Origin: CAISCU01 sp051861545
Lineage (GTDB): Bacteria > Bacteroidota > Bacteroidia > UKL13-3
Assembly: GCA_051861545.1 (NCBI GenBank)
Contig: JBIMKP010000024.1
Span: 6,419-70,418, forward strand
DNA length: 64,000 nt
Reading direction: 5' to 3'
Shown here: in pieces, positions 33,033-42,539 of the stretch
Layout of the letters: each line of letters begins with the position of its first letter
Numbering within the stretch: position 1 is the first letter of the stretch
Notes under the pieces: generated by a model
The model's database searches: none
Told to the model about the DNA's origin: nothing
Seen by the model: only the letters and a program-made list of their open reading frames with translations
Program-made: the position numbers and the translations under genes

Positions 33033-36000
33033 TTAGTTCTTAATCAACTTAATAAGCTCATTTGAAGAACCATCAAGCATCATGAAATAGATACCACTTT
33101 CTAAACTTGCAGGCAAAATAACTTGAACAGTTCCTTCTGCATTGCTAATTTTTTGAGTGAAAACTACTCTTCCACTTAAATCCAACACTTTAATTTCTTT
33201 AGCTTCAGTAGGAATATTTTCTACTATTACTTCAGAATTGAAAGGATTAGGATAAACTTTAACTACTGGAGTCTTAGTTTCATCTTCAGCTCTAACAGCG
33301 ATGATTTTAGAATATTCAAAACTTCCATCACGGTCAATCATTTTTAATCTGTAATAAACTACTTCAGGATTAGTAATAAATGCTGATTCATCTACAAAAG
33401 AGTAATTAACTAGTGAGTTACTATTACCTCTTGCATCCATACCACCAATTGTTTCGAATTCTTTTGAATCGAATGATCTTTCGATATTGAAAACGCTACT
33501 GTTCTTCTCAGAAACTGTAGACCAAGCTAAGTTTGCAGCAACATCAACTTTTTGACCATTGAATTTAATTAAACTAACAGGTAGTGGAGAATTATCATTT
33601 GAACCAGTGAATAATGAGAAAGTTGTCAATCCTAAAGAACTAATTACACTTCTTAAGGTATCAACTGAACTTAAAGCTCCTGAGTAAGCAACCCAACCAG
33701 TTCCATTATCAAATTTAGCTAATCTCAAATCAGTTTTATTTGCAATTGTACCCATCCATTCAGGCTTGTAATGTAAATTCATATCATATAAATATAAACC
33801 TGAAGGAGCTGAAATGTTAGTGTAGTAGTACATATAATCAGTTGCAGGAGCAATTGAAGGAGGAATAGTACCAGAATAAGCTCTAGCTTGAACTGAAGTT
33901 GGAGGTGTAGTTAAAGCATCCCAAGTAATTCTAGCAACAGTGTCTTGAGCAAATAAGAAAACTTGAGTACCACCAGCAACAGGTGTTGCAGGTACAGCTG
34001 TACAAAGTGGTGGAGTTGATACCGGTGTAAATTGGAAGGCACCAATATCAGGAACACCAGATGAAGGAACTATTGGTCTTGCAACATTATTAATATCTGT
34101 TGAAACCTCAGGAACAAAAGTACCACGTCCGTTGATACTCCAAACAGCTGAATCATTAACGTTTGGAACTAAGTTAGTATTTGAAGTGTAACCAGGTCTG
34201 TAAGAAACTGAATTTAAATCTTTGAAATAAGTTGATCTAAATGTTTGAAGATTTCTCGCAGCTACTGCATAAATTGGAGTAGTAGAACCTGAACTGAAAA
34301 TATTGTTATAATCAGAAGTAGCTAAACCTGAAGGAGCCGCAGACCAATAATAACTGTAAGTACTAGTTCCGAAAATTACGTTATTCAAAATTCTAACATT
34401 GTTTAATCCACTTGAAGCAATGTATAAATAACCTGCTCCCATACTGAAAGAATTATTAACGATATCTAAGTTAGCAGTAATCGAGTTTCCAAAATAATGA
34501 TAAATAGCAGTATTAGTTGAATAGGTATTATTTGCTACTAAACCTTTTCTGCTTAAATTATTATTTGAATAATAGTTGTACCAATAGGTTGTAACTCCAG
34601 TTGAGGTAAATCTATTTCCTGTAGCAGTATAACCTGAATCATTATAATAGAAATACATATAGTTAGTAGTCTGACCACTTATAGAGGTAATATTGATATT
34701 GTTATTTATAAACTTAGCATAACGCGTGTAATACAAATAATTAAATGGAGAATAGTATGCAGTTGAAAACGTATTTCCTTCAATTAAAATATTATCTAAT
34801 CTAGCAGCAGCTGATGCAAATAAATACAATCCGTAGTATGAACCAGTGAAAGTTGAATTCCTGATAGCTATACCATTTCCAGACATTCCATTTCCAAAAA
34901 TTGTATAAGAACCAGCTGTATTAGTTGTAGAATAAACAGGCATCGAAACTTTACAAGAATTAATAGTATCAAAATTATTAGCACCTACAAAGTGAATGGT
35001 ATAATATGTGCCAGAAGTTGCAGAAGCTAATTGTCTAATTGAGATAAAATTAAATTTAATTCCATTAACGCTGTTATACTTAACAACACTTGGCTCAGGT
35101 GCTCCTATAGAATTAAATTGTAAAGAAACTGAATCCGCATTATTAGCCATAGAAGAAAATGAAACAGTATTAGCAGGATTTGTAGAACCAGGATAAGCAG
35201 AAAGAACAATTTGCTCATTGTAAGTTCCTGTTTTTACCATAAAATTAACAACTCCATTTGCACCTCTGGTTTTCAATGCATCGTTTGCAGCATTAAAAGT
35301 TAGATAATCAGAAGGAGCCGCACCAACAATATAGTTACCACTTAAAGGAGTTGAAAGATTAACATTTAATGTATCATTAGAAGGTAAACCATCAAAACCT
35401 AAGTTAGGAGCTGAAGTATACAATTGAAGTGTATTTTGAGCATTTACTAAGTTGACTTGTTGTGTACCTGTGAAGTAAACTGAAACTGTATCACAAGTAG
35501 CTAAATTACCCGTAAAGGTTGTAGTTACAGCAGTACCATTATTCAATTTATAAGTTAAATCGAAAGTAGTAACAGCAGTTGCACCATTGTTTCTAACAAC
35601 AACTTGTAAATCTTGTGAACCTAATGTAACAGGGAATGTAGGAGCAAGAAGCATTACAGGAGAAATATCTAAAGTTACAGCAGAAGCTTCGTAAGCTCCA
35701 ATATTTGGAGATGTAGAACGAACATTACCTGCAAAATCTGTAGGAACATCTGCAGTTAAATTTACACCTCTTAAACAAGCATTGGTTAAATTGTAATTAC
35801 CACCACCAATAAAAGGAGGATTTAAATTAAATGATGAATCACCACCGGCAGTTGTAGTTTTATAGGTAGCCTGAGTAAAGAAAACGCCATTTCTAAATCC
35901 TAAAGTTCCAGTATTTGGATTTGAAGCATTATAATAAACATTAAAGTTTACATTACTTGCACCTGGCGATGTTGCGTAATAAGCTGGAGTATAAGTAGGA

Positions 36001-39000
36001 GTATTTGTTACAAAAATATTGTTTTTAACATTTGTCAACGACGAACCCGTATTGTAGAAAGCAGAGTATGTAGTTGAGGTTACAGAACCATTCATTATTA
36101 CAACATTGTGATAAACATCAGCGTTAAATTGCGTATTTGCTTGATATAAATACAAACCATAGTAACCAGGATAAGTTGTACCTGTACCTCCAATAATAAT
36201 GTTATTGTAAATTTTAGCTTTTGCAGCCGTTGTTGAGTTAATTGGATAGAAACAATACAAACCATAACCACCAAAATTATTTACTCGATTTCCAATGATT
36301 TCATGAGATATTGAAGTATTATTTGATTGGTTATAGTAGAAGTATATACCATAATAGCCATAGTTCTGACCTTGCATATTGATGATATTGTTATTCAATA
36401 CAACAGGATTATAATTATAGTATATCTGCAAACCATAAGAATTTATGTTATTTAAAGTATTCCCTCTGACCATAATACCTCTATTAAAAGAGGCATTTGA
36501 AGAGCCATAATGTGAAATTGCATATCCACCACCAGTAACAACATTACTATCGATTACTGAAGAATCGGCTCCACATGCTGAAAATCCGGTTCCATTTGTA
36601 GTTCCTGTGAAGTTAATACCATATCCTATAGAAGAAGTTCCAGATGCAATAATTGGTACATTAACATTACATCTTTTGATTGTAATTCCTTTCATTAAGG
36701 AAGTAGATCCAGCAGAAACTGCTGCGAAACCTACTGGTGAAGCTGTGTTTGTACTAGTAATAGTTAAATTTTGAACTGTAACAAAACTTGCATTATTAAC
36801 TAAAAATGCAGCACCTGCTGTAGTAGATGTAACAGTACGAGTTGATTTGTCATTACCTTCAAAAGTAATCCTATTTGTAGAGCTTGTTCCAGGAATAGGA
36901 CCGTTTACAACAACCTGACCAGTATAAGTACCCGGACGAATATCAAAAGTAACCGGCCCACCAATTCCATTAGCCAATGCGTTTGCAGCATCAACGATTG
37001 TTGCATAATCAGGTGTGGTACCACCAACGGTATAAACACCATTTAATGGAGCCAATAATGTAGCTCTTAATGTATCATTTGTAGCATCAGCATCTGCATT
37101 TGTGTTTGGCAATGAAGTATAATAGGTCATATTGTTGGTTGCACCTAAAGTTACTTGGTCTAAGCCAGTAAATAATACCGTATCAACTGAACATGCTGCA
37201 ACTGTATTGGTTTTAATAACAGTTACAGGTGTAGCTGTATTCAATCTATAACTTGCATTGTAGCTAGAAACGGTATTCGCGCCAATGTTTTTAACAATAT
37301 AACTTACATCTTGAGCACCACTAATAATTGGAGCATTTGGAGTAAGTACACTCATTAATCTTAAGTTATCATTTACACCACCTGTAAATTGGTCTCCACC
37401 AATGGTAGGAGTAATTGAGAAAGTATCACCATCAATATCATAAGGAACAAATGCTCTTAAGTCAACACCATAACCATTACAACCATCTGTTAAATGAAGG
37501 TTACCCGGAAGTGGAGTTCTTGAAATGAAAGAAGGATTTGTATTAACAGATGAATCACCACCTGCTGCAGTTGTCATAAAATTAGATGGATTGAAGAAAG
37601 TTCCTCTAAAAACTAAATTACCTGAAGTTGGGTTGGTACCATTATAATAGATATTATAATTTACATTACTAGCAGCAGGAGAAGTTGCTAAATACATTGG
37701 AGTAGCAGTACCACCATATACAGCGAAAATATTGTTTTTCACCATTGTATTAGTAGAACCTGTATTGTAGAAACAAGTATTTGCTGTAGATGTACTTGTT
37801 CCGTTCATTGAAATTGTATTGTGGTAAATTTCAGCATTACAAGCAGCATTGTATTGGTACAAGTAAATACCATATAAACCAGGGTATGTGCCACCTAAAG
37901 AACTTGTTAAAATATTACTATGACATTTAACTTTAGCAGCAGTTGTTGTTCCTAAAGGATAATATAATTGGATTCCATAACCACCAAAACCATTAATTGT
38001 ATTTCCAATAATTTCATGAGAAATAGTTGTGTTAGATGATTGGTTATAATAGAAGTATAAACCATAGTAACCATATTGGAAACCATTCATGTTAATCTTA
38101 TTATTTTTAACAATTACAGGATTGTAGTTATAAGCAATATAACCACCCATATAGTTTGAATTGTTTACAGTATTATTGGTTACAACAATACCTCTATTAG
38201 AACCCGCAGATGAACTACCATATACTGTGATAGAATATCCACCACCTGTAACAATATTGCTATCAATTAAAATTGAATCACCAGGCATACCAGAAGCACC
38301 TGTTCCATTGGCAGTTCCAGTTGCAATAATGCCATATCCACTTAATGAAGTACCTGATTGAATAGCAACATTTACTCTATTATTAATAATTTTAATATTC
38401 GTAATTGCACCAACCATACCAATACCAGTACCTGTTGTTGTGCTTGTATTTGTTACCGTAAAGTTTTTGAAAGTAATAAATTTAGAATTATTCATTAATA
38501 CAACAGAACTTGTAGTCAAGTTTGCAGTTATAATTCTATTTGTTGGATTTACCCCATCAAAAGTGATAGTATTTACTGTTGAAGCACCAGCTATGTTTCC
38601 AATTACAATTTGTCCTGTGTAAGTTCCTGGAGCAACAGTAAAGTTTATAGGACCACAAACACCAGCAACAGATAAAGCATTAATTGCATCTGCAAATGAA
38701 ATGAAATTTGTAGCTCCAGAACCAGCAGGGTCAATTGTATAGTTTCCTTGTATCGATGGTTGCTTAATTACTGTTGCTGAGTCGTTATTTCTAGATGTAT
38801 CTGCAACGGCATTTGGAGAAGATGTCCAAGCTTTAATTAAAGTAGGAGTTGAAGGAAAAGTGTAAGCACTATTTAAAGTTACTTGAGTCCAAGTTGATGA
38901 AGTACCATTAAATGTATCTAATACCGCTGTTGAAGTAATAGGAGTTTGTAATGTTCCATTAATTGACCAATTTACATCAAAACCAGTAACTTGATTGTTA

Positions 39001-39734
39001 CCATAATTCTGAACTCTAGCTATAATACTTTGAGGACCACCGCAGAAAGTTGTTGGAGAATCTATTGATGAAACACCGATATCATTTCCACCATTAGGCA
39101 TTACCTCAAATCCAAAACGAGCTAAACCAGCTCCTGCACCAGGAGTACCAGTATTTACTGCAACACCCCATTGTCTTTGGTTACCAGTTCCACTATATTG
39201 ACGAGTTTGATTACCAGAACCACCAGTAACATACATTTCGAATACTAATGCTTTTGTTGGATCATAAATGAATGGCATTTGTAATGGAATTTCAATAAAA
39301 GCACCTGCAGAGGCTCCAGTAATTGTAAAAGTTGTTTGTTGGAAAACTGTTGTTAAACCTGTTATCCAACCTGCACTAGGAAATACAGTTGCTGTAGCTA
39401 ATGAGGCTGGTTGACCTAATTTAATTGTAAAATTAGAATAAACTACCGATGAATTTGCAGTAGCACCAATTTGCCAGTAAACTTTAGTAATTTTTCCAGG
39501 ATTTGCAGGCGTTCCGGTTGAAACACCACCAGCATAAAATGCACCTGGACCATAAATCCATTGAACATTGTTGTTAGCACTTTGTAGTGGGAATGCATTA
39601 TCTGCTTGCCCACCGACAATTAAATTTAAATAAGGTGGAGTGCCCGCCAGCTGTGCTGAAGAGGAATTCCAAAGAACAGTTAGAAATAGCAGTAAGCCTG
39701 CTATTCTTCGAAAAGTTTGTAGTTTTACTCTCAT
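33033..39734 (-). CDS. Giant secreted beta-helix protein with T9SS sorting domain
   Basis: 2233 residues. Order: signal peptide (1-~28, IAGLLLFLTVLWNSSSAQ); an N-terminal beta domain (~30-215); then three repeats of a CARDB-like adhesion domain followed by a right-handed beta-helix: ~217-326 + ~330-770, ~788-890 + ~896-1340, ~1355-1460 + ~1465-1900. Each helix block opens with an ADAINAL/AANAL-like line and GTYTGQ(I/V)V(I/V) or GTYNEQIVL. A short linker and the T9SS type A tail (VKVYPNPFNSEVIVEN ... SGIYFMML, last ~78 residues) close it. So it is exported by Sec, then by the T9SS, and held on or released from the surface. It may bind or cut polysaccharide or act in adhesion; no catalytic residues are certain. 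Confidence 0.92.
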   Translation of the reverse strand: MRVKLQTFRRIAGLLLFLTVLWNSSSAQLAGTPPYLNLIVGGQADNAFPLQSANNNVQWIYGPGAFYAGGVSTGTPANPGKITKVYWQIGATANSSVVYSNFTIKLGQPASLATATVFPSAGWITGLTTVFQQTTFTITGASAGAFIEIPLQMPFIYDPTKALVFEMYVTGGSGNQTRQYSGTGNQRQWGVAVNTGTPGAGAGLARFGFEVMPNGGNDIGVSSIDSPTTFCGGPQSIIARVQNYGNNQVTGFDVNWSINGTLQTPITSTAVLDTFNGTSSTWTQVTLNSAYTFPSTPTLIKAWTSSPNAVADTSRNNDSATVIKQPSIQGNYTIDPAGSGATNFISFADAINALSVAGVCGPINFTVAPGTYTGQIVIGNIAGASTVNTITFDGVNPTNRIITANLTTSSVVLMNNSKFITFKNFTVTNTSTTTGTGIGMVGAITNIKIINNRVNVAIQSGTSLSGYGIIATGTANGTGASGMPGDSILIDSNIVTGGGYSITVYGSSSAGSNRGIVVTNNTVNNSNYMGGYIAYNYNPVIVKNNKINMNGFQYGYYGLYFYYNQSSNTTISHEIIGNTINGFGGYGIQLYYPLGTTTAAKVKCHSNILTSSLGGTYPGLYGIYLYQYNAACNAEIYHNTISMNGTSTSTANTCFYNTGSTNTMVKNNIFAVYGGTATPMYLATSPAASNVNYNIYYNGTNPTSGNLVFRGTFFNPSNFMTTAAGGDSSVNTNPSFISRTPLPGNLHLTDGCNGYGVDLRAFVPYDIDGDTFSITPTIGGDQFTGGVNDNLRLMSVLTPNAPIISGAQDVSYIVKNIGANTVSSYNASYRLNTATPVTVIKTNTVAACSVDTVLFTGLDQVTLGATNNMTYYTSLPNTNADADATNDTLRATLLAPLNGVYTVGGTTPDYATIVDAANALANGIGGPVTFDIRPGTYTGQVVVNGPIPGTSSTNRITFEGNDKSTRTVTSTTAGAAFLVNNASFVTVQNLTITSTNTASPVGFAAVSAGSTSLMKGITIKRCNVNVPIIASGTSSIGYGINFTGTTNGTGFSACGADSSVIDSNVVTGGGYAISHYGSSNASFNRGIMVRGNTLNNINSYGLQIYYNYNPVVLNNNIINMQGQNYGYYGIYFYYNQSNNTSISHEIIGNRVNNFGGYGLYCFYPINSTTAAKAKIYNNIIIGGTGTTYPGYYGLYLYQANTQFNADVYHNVVIMNGSVTSTTYSAFYNTGSSLTNVKNNIFVTNTPTYTPAYYATSPGASNVNFNVYYNASNPNTGTLGFRNGVFFTQATYKTTTAGGDSSFNLNPPFIGGGNYNLTNACLRGVNLTADVPTDFAGNVRSTSPNIGAYEASAVTLDISPVMLLAPTFPVTLGSQDLQVVVRNNGATAVTTFDLTYKLNNGTAVTTTFTGNLATCDTVSVYFTGTQQVNLVNAQNTLQLYTSAPNLGFDGLPSNDTLNVNLSTPLSGNYIVGAAPSDYLTFNAANDALKTRGANGVVNFMVKTGTYNEQIVLSAYPGSTNPANTVSFSSMANNADSVSLQFNSIGAPEPSVVKYNSVNGIKFNFISIRQLASATSGTYYTIHFVGANNFDTINSCKVSMPVYSTTNTAGSYTIFGNGMSGNGIAIRNSTFTGSYYGLYLFASAAARLDNILIEGNTFSTAYYSPFNYLYYTRYAKFINNNINITSISGQTTNYMYFYYNDSGYTATGNRFTSTGVTTYWYNYYSNNNLSRKGLVANNTYSTNTAIYHYFGNSITANLDIVNNSFSMGAGYLYIASSGLNNVRILNNVIFGTSTYSYYWSAAPSGLATSDYNNIFSSGSTTPIYAVAARNLQTFRSTYFKDLNSVSYRPGYTSNTNLVPNVNDSAVWSINGRGTFVPEVSTDINNVARPIVPSSGVPDIGAFQFTPVSTPPLCTAVPATPVAGGTQVFLFAQDTVARITWDALTTPPTSVQARAYSGTIPPSIAPATDYMYYYTNISAPSGLYLYDMNLHYKPEWMGTIANKTDLRLAKFDNGTGWVAYSGALSSVDTLRSVISSLGLTTFSLFTGSNDNSPLPVSLIKFNGQKVDVAANLAWSTVSEKNSSVFNIERSFDSKEFETIGGMDARGNSNSLVNYSFVDESAFITNPEVVYYRLKMIDRDGSFEYSKIIAVRAEDETKTPVVKVYPNPFNSEVIVENIPTEAKEIKVLDLSGRVVFTQKISNAEGTVQVILPASLESGIYFMMLDGSSNELIKLIKN

Positions 39735-39784
39735 ATGTTTTTTATTTGGTTTGAAATTAGTTTTTAAGCATCATTACATTTTAC

Positions 39785-39815
39785 CAAAGTTATTATTTCT
39801 GTAAAATTTTTCAAA
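39785..39815 (-). promoter_or_regulatory. Promoter of the giant T9SS cargo gene
   Basis: On the minus strand TTTG (39815-39812), TTG-N19 spacing, TAACTTTG (39792-39785): a full consensus match. Predicted start near 39781, leader about 48 bases. Confidence 0.75.
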
Positions 39816-40000
39816 TGAAATCTTAATTTTTTAAGAATAATATATTAGATTCTTAATCGGCTGCCTTTTAAGCCTGTAGCGGAATTAAACCCAATTTACA
39901 TACATCTGTATTTAATAAATTCGTCAATTATGACAATTTCATGACAAAACAAATTTAAAACATTTTCCTTTTACATAATTTTTATCCAAAATATTAGGGA

Positions 40001-40030
40001 TTTTTAGTCTTCAGTTAAAGCTTAAGTTTG
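40001..40030 (+). promoter_or_regulatory. Promoter of uvrC, predicting a leaderless mRNA
   Basis: TTT (40001-40003), 19 bases, TAAGTTTG (40023-40030), then CAGT and the uvrC ATG at 40035. With the usual -7 geometry transcription would start at about 40034, next to the start codon. Confidence 0.5.
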
Positions 40031-40034
40031 CAGT

Positions 40035-41846
40035 ATGTCTCAAAGCCATTTAAAACAAATAATCAGTTCGCTTCCTGATAGTCCAGGTATATATAAATAT
40101 TATGATAAAAGCGAAAATCTTATTTATATAGGAAAGGCAAAAAATCTAAAAAAAAGAGTTAGCAGTTATTTTAATAAAAACCATTACGAAAACAGAAAAA
40201 CAGCCGTAATGGTTAGTAAAATTGAGGATATTCAATTTACCTTAGTGGAAACTGAAATTGATGCTTTGTTATTAGAAAATAGTTTAATCAAAAAATTTCA
40301 ACCTAAATTCAATATCAATTTAAAGGATGATAAAACCTACCCTTTTATCTGTATTAAAAAAGAAAGATTTCCTCGCATATTTCCAACAAGAAACCCAATA
40401 AAAGATGGCTCGGAATATTTTGGCCCCTATGCATCTGTTGGAATGATGCATACAATCCTAGATTTAATAAAAGCCTTATATCCTTTAAGAAACTGCAATT
40501 TTGGTTTAAGTGAAGCTAATATTAGGGCTTATAAATTTAAAACCTGTTTAGAATTTGATATTGGCAATTGTAAAGGCCCTTGTGTTGCTTTGCAAGAGGA
40601 AGAGGACTATTTAAACAATATCAAACTCATTAGAAATATTCTAAAAGGTAATTTATCTGAAGTTCTAAATCATCTAAAAACAGGAATGAATGAGGCTGCA
40701 AATGAAATGAAATTTGAAGAAGCAGCTTTTTTCAAAAAGAAAATTTCGATGCTAACTAATTACCAAAGTAAATCAACCATTGTTACAAGTATTCCTTATG
40801 ATGTTGATGTATTTTCAATTGTTAGTGATGATAAATTTGCCTTTGTAAACTTTCTAAAAGTTTCAAATGGAATGATTATTCAAACCCAAACCTTTGAAAT
40901 TAAAAAGAAAATTGATGAACCAGATAACGAACTTTTAAATTTTGCTATAGCTGAAACTAGAGAAACTTATCATTCAACCAGCCGTGAAATTATTGTTCCT
41001 ATTGAACCTGATTGGCAAGATGAAAAAATAGAAATTACTATTCCGAAAGCGGGTGATAAGAAAAAACTACTTGATCTTTCTTTGAAGAATGCAATGTATT
41101 ACAAAAAAGAAAAATTGAGTCAGTATGAAAAATTAAATCCAGAGTTTAAAGTAGATAGAATTTTAACTCAAATGAAGGCTGATTTGAGATTAACTGAACT
41201 ACCTCAGCATATTGAATGTTTCGATAATTCTAATTTACAAGGAACCAATCCAGTATCGGCATGTGTGGTGTTTAAAGATGCCAAACCTAGTAAAAAAGAT
41301 TATCGAATTTTTAATGTAAAAACCGTAGTTGGACCAAACGATTTTGCTACTATGGAGGAAGTGGTTTTTAGGAGGTATAAAAGACTAAAAGAAGAAAATG
41401 AACCTTTACCTCAACTCATAATTATTGATGGAGGAAAAGGCCAATTAAGTTCGGCAGTAGAAAGTCTTAAAAAGCTTGATTTATATGGCAAAATTCCTGT
41501 TATAGGTATTGCGAAAAGATTGGAAGAATTGTTTTATCCCGAAGATGAATTTCCATTATATATTGATAAGAAATCGGAGACCTTAAGAATCATTCAGCAG
41601 TTAAGAGATGAAGCGCATCGTTTTGGAATTACACATCACAGAAAAAAGAGAAGCAGAAATACCTTTTTAACTGTTTTAGAAGAGATAGATGGTATCGGTG
41701 AAAATACAGCCCAACTTCTTTTAAAGGAATTCAAATCAGTAGAAAAAATTAAAAAAGTAAACTTTGATGATTTACAAAAATTGGTTGGAAAATCGAAAGC
41801 AGAAAAGGTGGTGAAATATTTTGAAAACCAAACAATTGATAAATAA
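40035..41846 (+). CDS. uvrC: Excinuclease ABC subunit UvrC
   Basis: UvrC makes both incisions in excision repair. The 603-residue protein has the GIY-YIG nuclease (SPGIYKYYDKSENLIYIGKA, residues ~17-36, then KNLKKRVSSYF), a UVR motif (MKFEEAAFFKKKISML, ~residue 230) that binds UvrB, the RNase H-like domain (IECFDNSNLQGTNPVSACVV; IIDGGKGQLSSAVESL), and C-terminal helix-hairpin-helix repeats. Length normal. The ATG must be right because the nuclease domain begins a few residues in. The -7 promoter box is only four bases before it. A MITE-like element begins 5 bases after the stop. Confidence 0.98.
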   Translation: MSQSHLKQIISSLPDSPGIYKYYDKSENLIYIGKAKNLKKRVSSYFNKNHYENRKTAVMVSKIEDIQFTLVETEIDALLLENSLIKKFQPKFNINLKDDKTYPFICIKKERFPRIFPTRNPIKDGSEYFGPYASVGMMHTILDLIKALYPLRNCNFGLSEANIRAYKFKTCLEFDIGNCKGPCVALQEEEDYLNNIKLIRNILKGNLSEVLNHLKTGMNEAANEMKFEEAAFFKKKISMLTNYQSKSTIVTSIPYDVDVFSIVSDDKFAFVNFLKVSNGMIIQTQTFEIKKKIDEPDNELLNFAIAETRETYHSTSREIIVPIEPDWQDEKIEITIPKAGDKKKLLDLSLKNAMYYKKEKLSQYEKLNPEFKVDRILTQMKADLRLTELPQHIECFDNSNLQGTNPVSACVVFKDAKPSKKDYRIFNVKTVVGPNDFATMEEVVFRRYKRLKEENEPLPQLIIIDGGKGQLSSAVESLKKLDLYGKIPVIGIAKRLEELFYPEDEFPLYIDKKSETLRIIQQLRDEAHRFGITHHRKKRSRNTFLTVLEEIDGIGENTAQLLLKEFKSVEKIKKVNFDDLQKLVGKSKAEKVVKYFENQTIDK

Positions 41847-41851
41847 AAAAA

Positions 41852-42200
41852 ACGAATATCCGCATGTATACCAGAATTATTTTTTATAAATCAAGTATAT
41901 TAATTGAGTATCAGAAATTAGTGACCCTGAAGGTGATCACATGTTTATAGAAAATGCTGTAAACCAAATCCCCCCAAACTCGTCAACGCGGACCAAAGGT
42001 CCGCGTTGACGAGTTTGGGGGTGGTGTTGCTCCTTATTTTATTTTCTATAATAATGTCACCCATTCTGGGTTTTAGAACTTGCTAGAAGAAACATTAACT
42101 AAAATTATTCATTTTTTGTGGTGTAGTTTGATCTAAACGAATAATAATCAGCCATAAAGTTTGGACAATCTTATTCTTAGGTAAAAAAGCGGATAATCGT
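41852..42200 (+). mobile_element. Palindromic MITE-like element, copy A
   Basis: 349 bases. The ends are inverted repeats: ACGAATATCCGC... (41852-41872) and the complement ...GCGGATAATCGT (42180-42200), 17 of 21 positions matching. The centre is a perfect 24-bp hairpin (41971-41994 and 41998-42021) with loop AAA. It has subterminal inverted arms around CATGTTTATAGAAAA / TTTTCTATAATAATG. No coding sequence. The arms align with copies C and D (43386, 48495). The element family is not one I recognise. Confidence 0.75.
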
Positions 42201-42207
42201 ATAAAAA

Positions 42208-42238
42208 AAATCTAGCCTCAAAGAATGAAGCTAGATTT
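42208..42238 (-). terminator. Terminator of the DUF2892 gene
   Basis: Stem AAATCTAGC (42208-42216) pairs with 42230-42238 around a 13-base loop; on the minus strand it runs into eight or more T (42203-42210). It lies 8 bases after the stop and just beyond element copy A. Confidence 0.75.
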
Positions 42239-42245
42239 GGAAATT

Positions 42246-42449
42246 TTATTTTCTAGGACAAGTATTTAATCCTACTAAAGTGTAAAGTGGGCAAAAACTT
42301 ACCAAACTTGTTAAAACAAAAACTCCCCCTAAAACTAAAAATACAATACCCATTGTACCAGTTAAGATACCACCGAAATAAAGACCAGCAAAAGCAATAG
42401 CAACAATAATTCTAATGATTTTGTCTAAGTTACCCATGTTCTTTTTCAT
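42246..42449 (-). CDS. DUF2892 family small membrane protein
   Basis: 67 residues: MKKNMGNLDKIIRIIVAIAF, then two hydrophobic helices (FAGLYFGGILTGTMGIVFLV and LGGVFVLTSLVSFCPLYTLV), ending GLNTCPRK. The NMGxLDxxxR start and SFCPLYTLVGLNTC end match DUF2892, the membrane part of YgaP-like proteins. It has two cysteines near the end. Relatives often sit beside Crp/Fnr-type regulators, as here. A GTGA-N6-TCAC site and a -7 box lie upstream, so it is probably controlled by the neighbouring regulator. Function unknown. Confidence 0.88.
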   Translation of the reverse strand: MKKNMGNLDKIIRIIVAIAFAGLYFGGILTGTMGIVFLVLGGVFVLTSLVSFCPLYTLVGLNTCPRK

Positions 42450-42492
42450 AATTTTGATATTTAATTGTGTTTAATATGTGTTTTTCAATATT

Positions 42493-42536
42493 CAAAATTA
42501 GAAGCAATACATGTAGATGTTGGTGACTAATGTCAC
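42493..42536 (-). promoter_or_regulatory. Crp/Fnr-type operator and -7 box before DUF2892
   Basis: GTGAC-TAAT-GTCAC (42523-42536) is a perfect palindrome of GTGA-N6-TCAC form, followed on the minus strand by TAATTTTG (42500-42493), a consensus -7 box with no -33 element. The palindrome centre is about 33 bases from the -7 centre, so about -40 from the start: class II activator placement. A link to the adjacent Crp/Fnr gene is inferred. Confidence 0.6.
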
Positions 42537-42539
42537 AAG

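Larger units (their letters stand above)
39735..40034. other. Divergent promoter region between the T9SS cargo gene and uvrC
   Basis: This 300-base AT-rich spacer holds the promoter of each flanking gene (39785-39815 and 40001-40030). Between them I see no gene and no convincing RNA structure. Confidence 0.5.
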
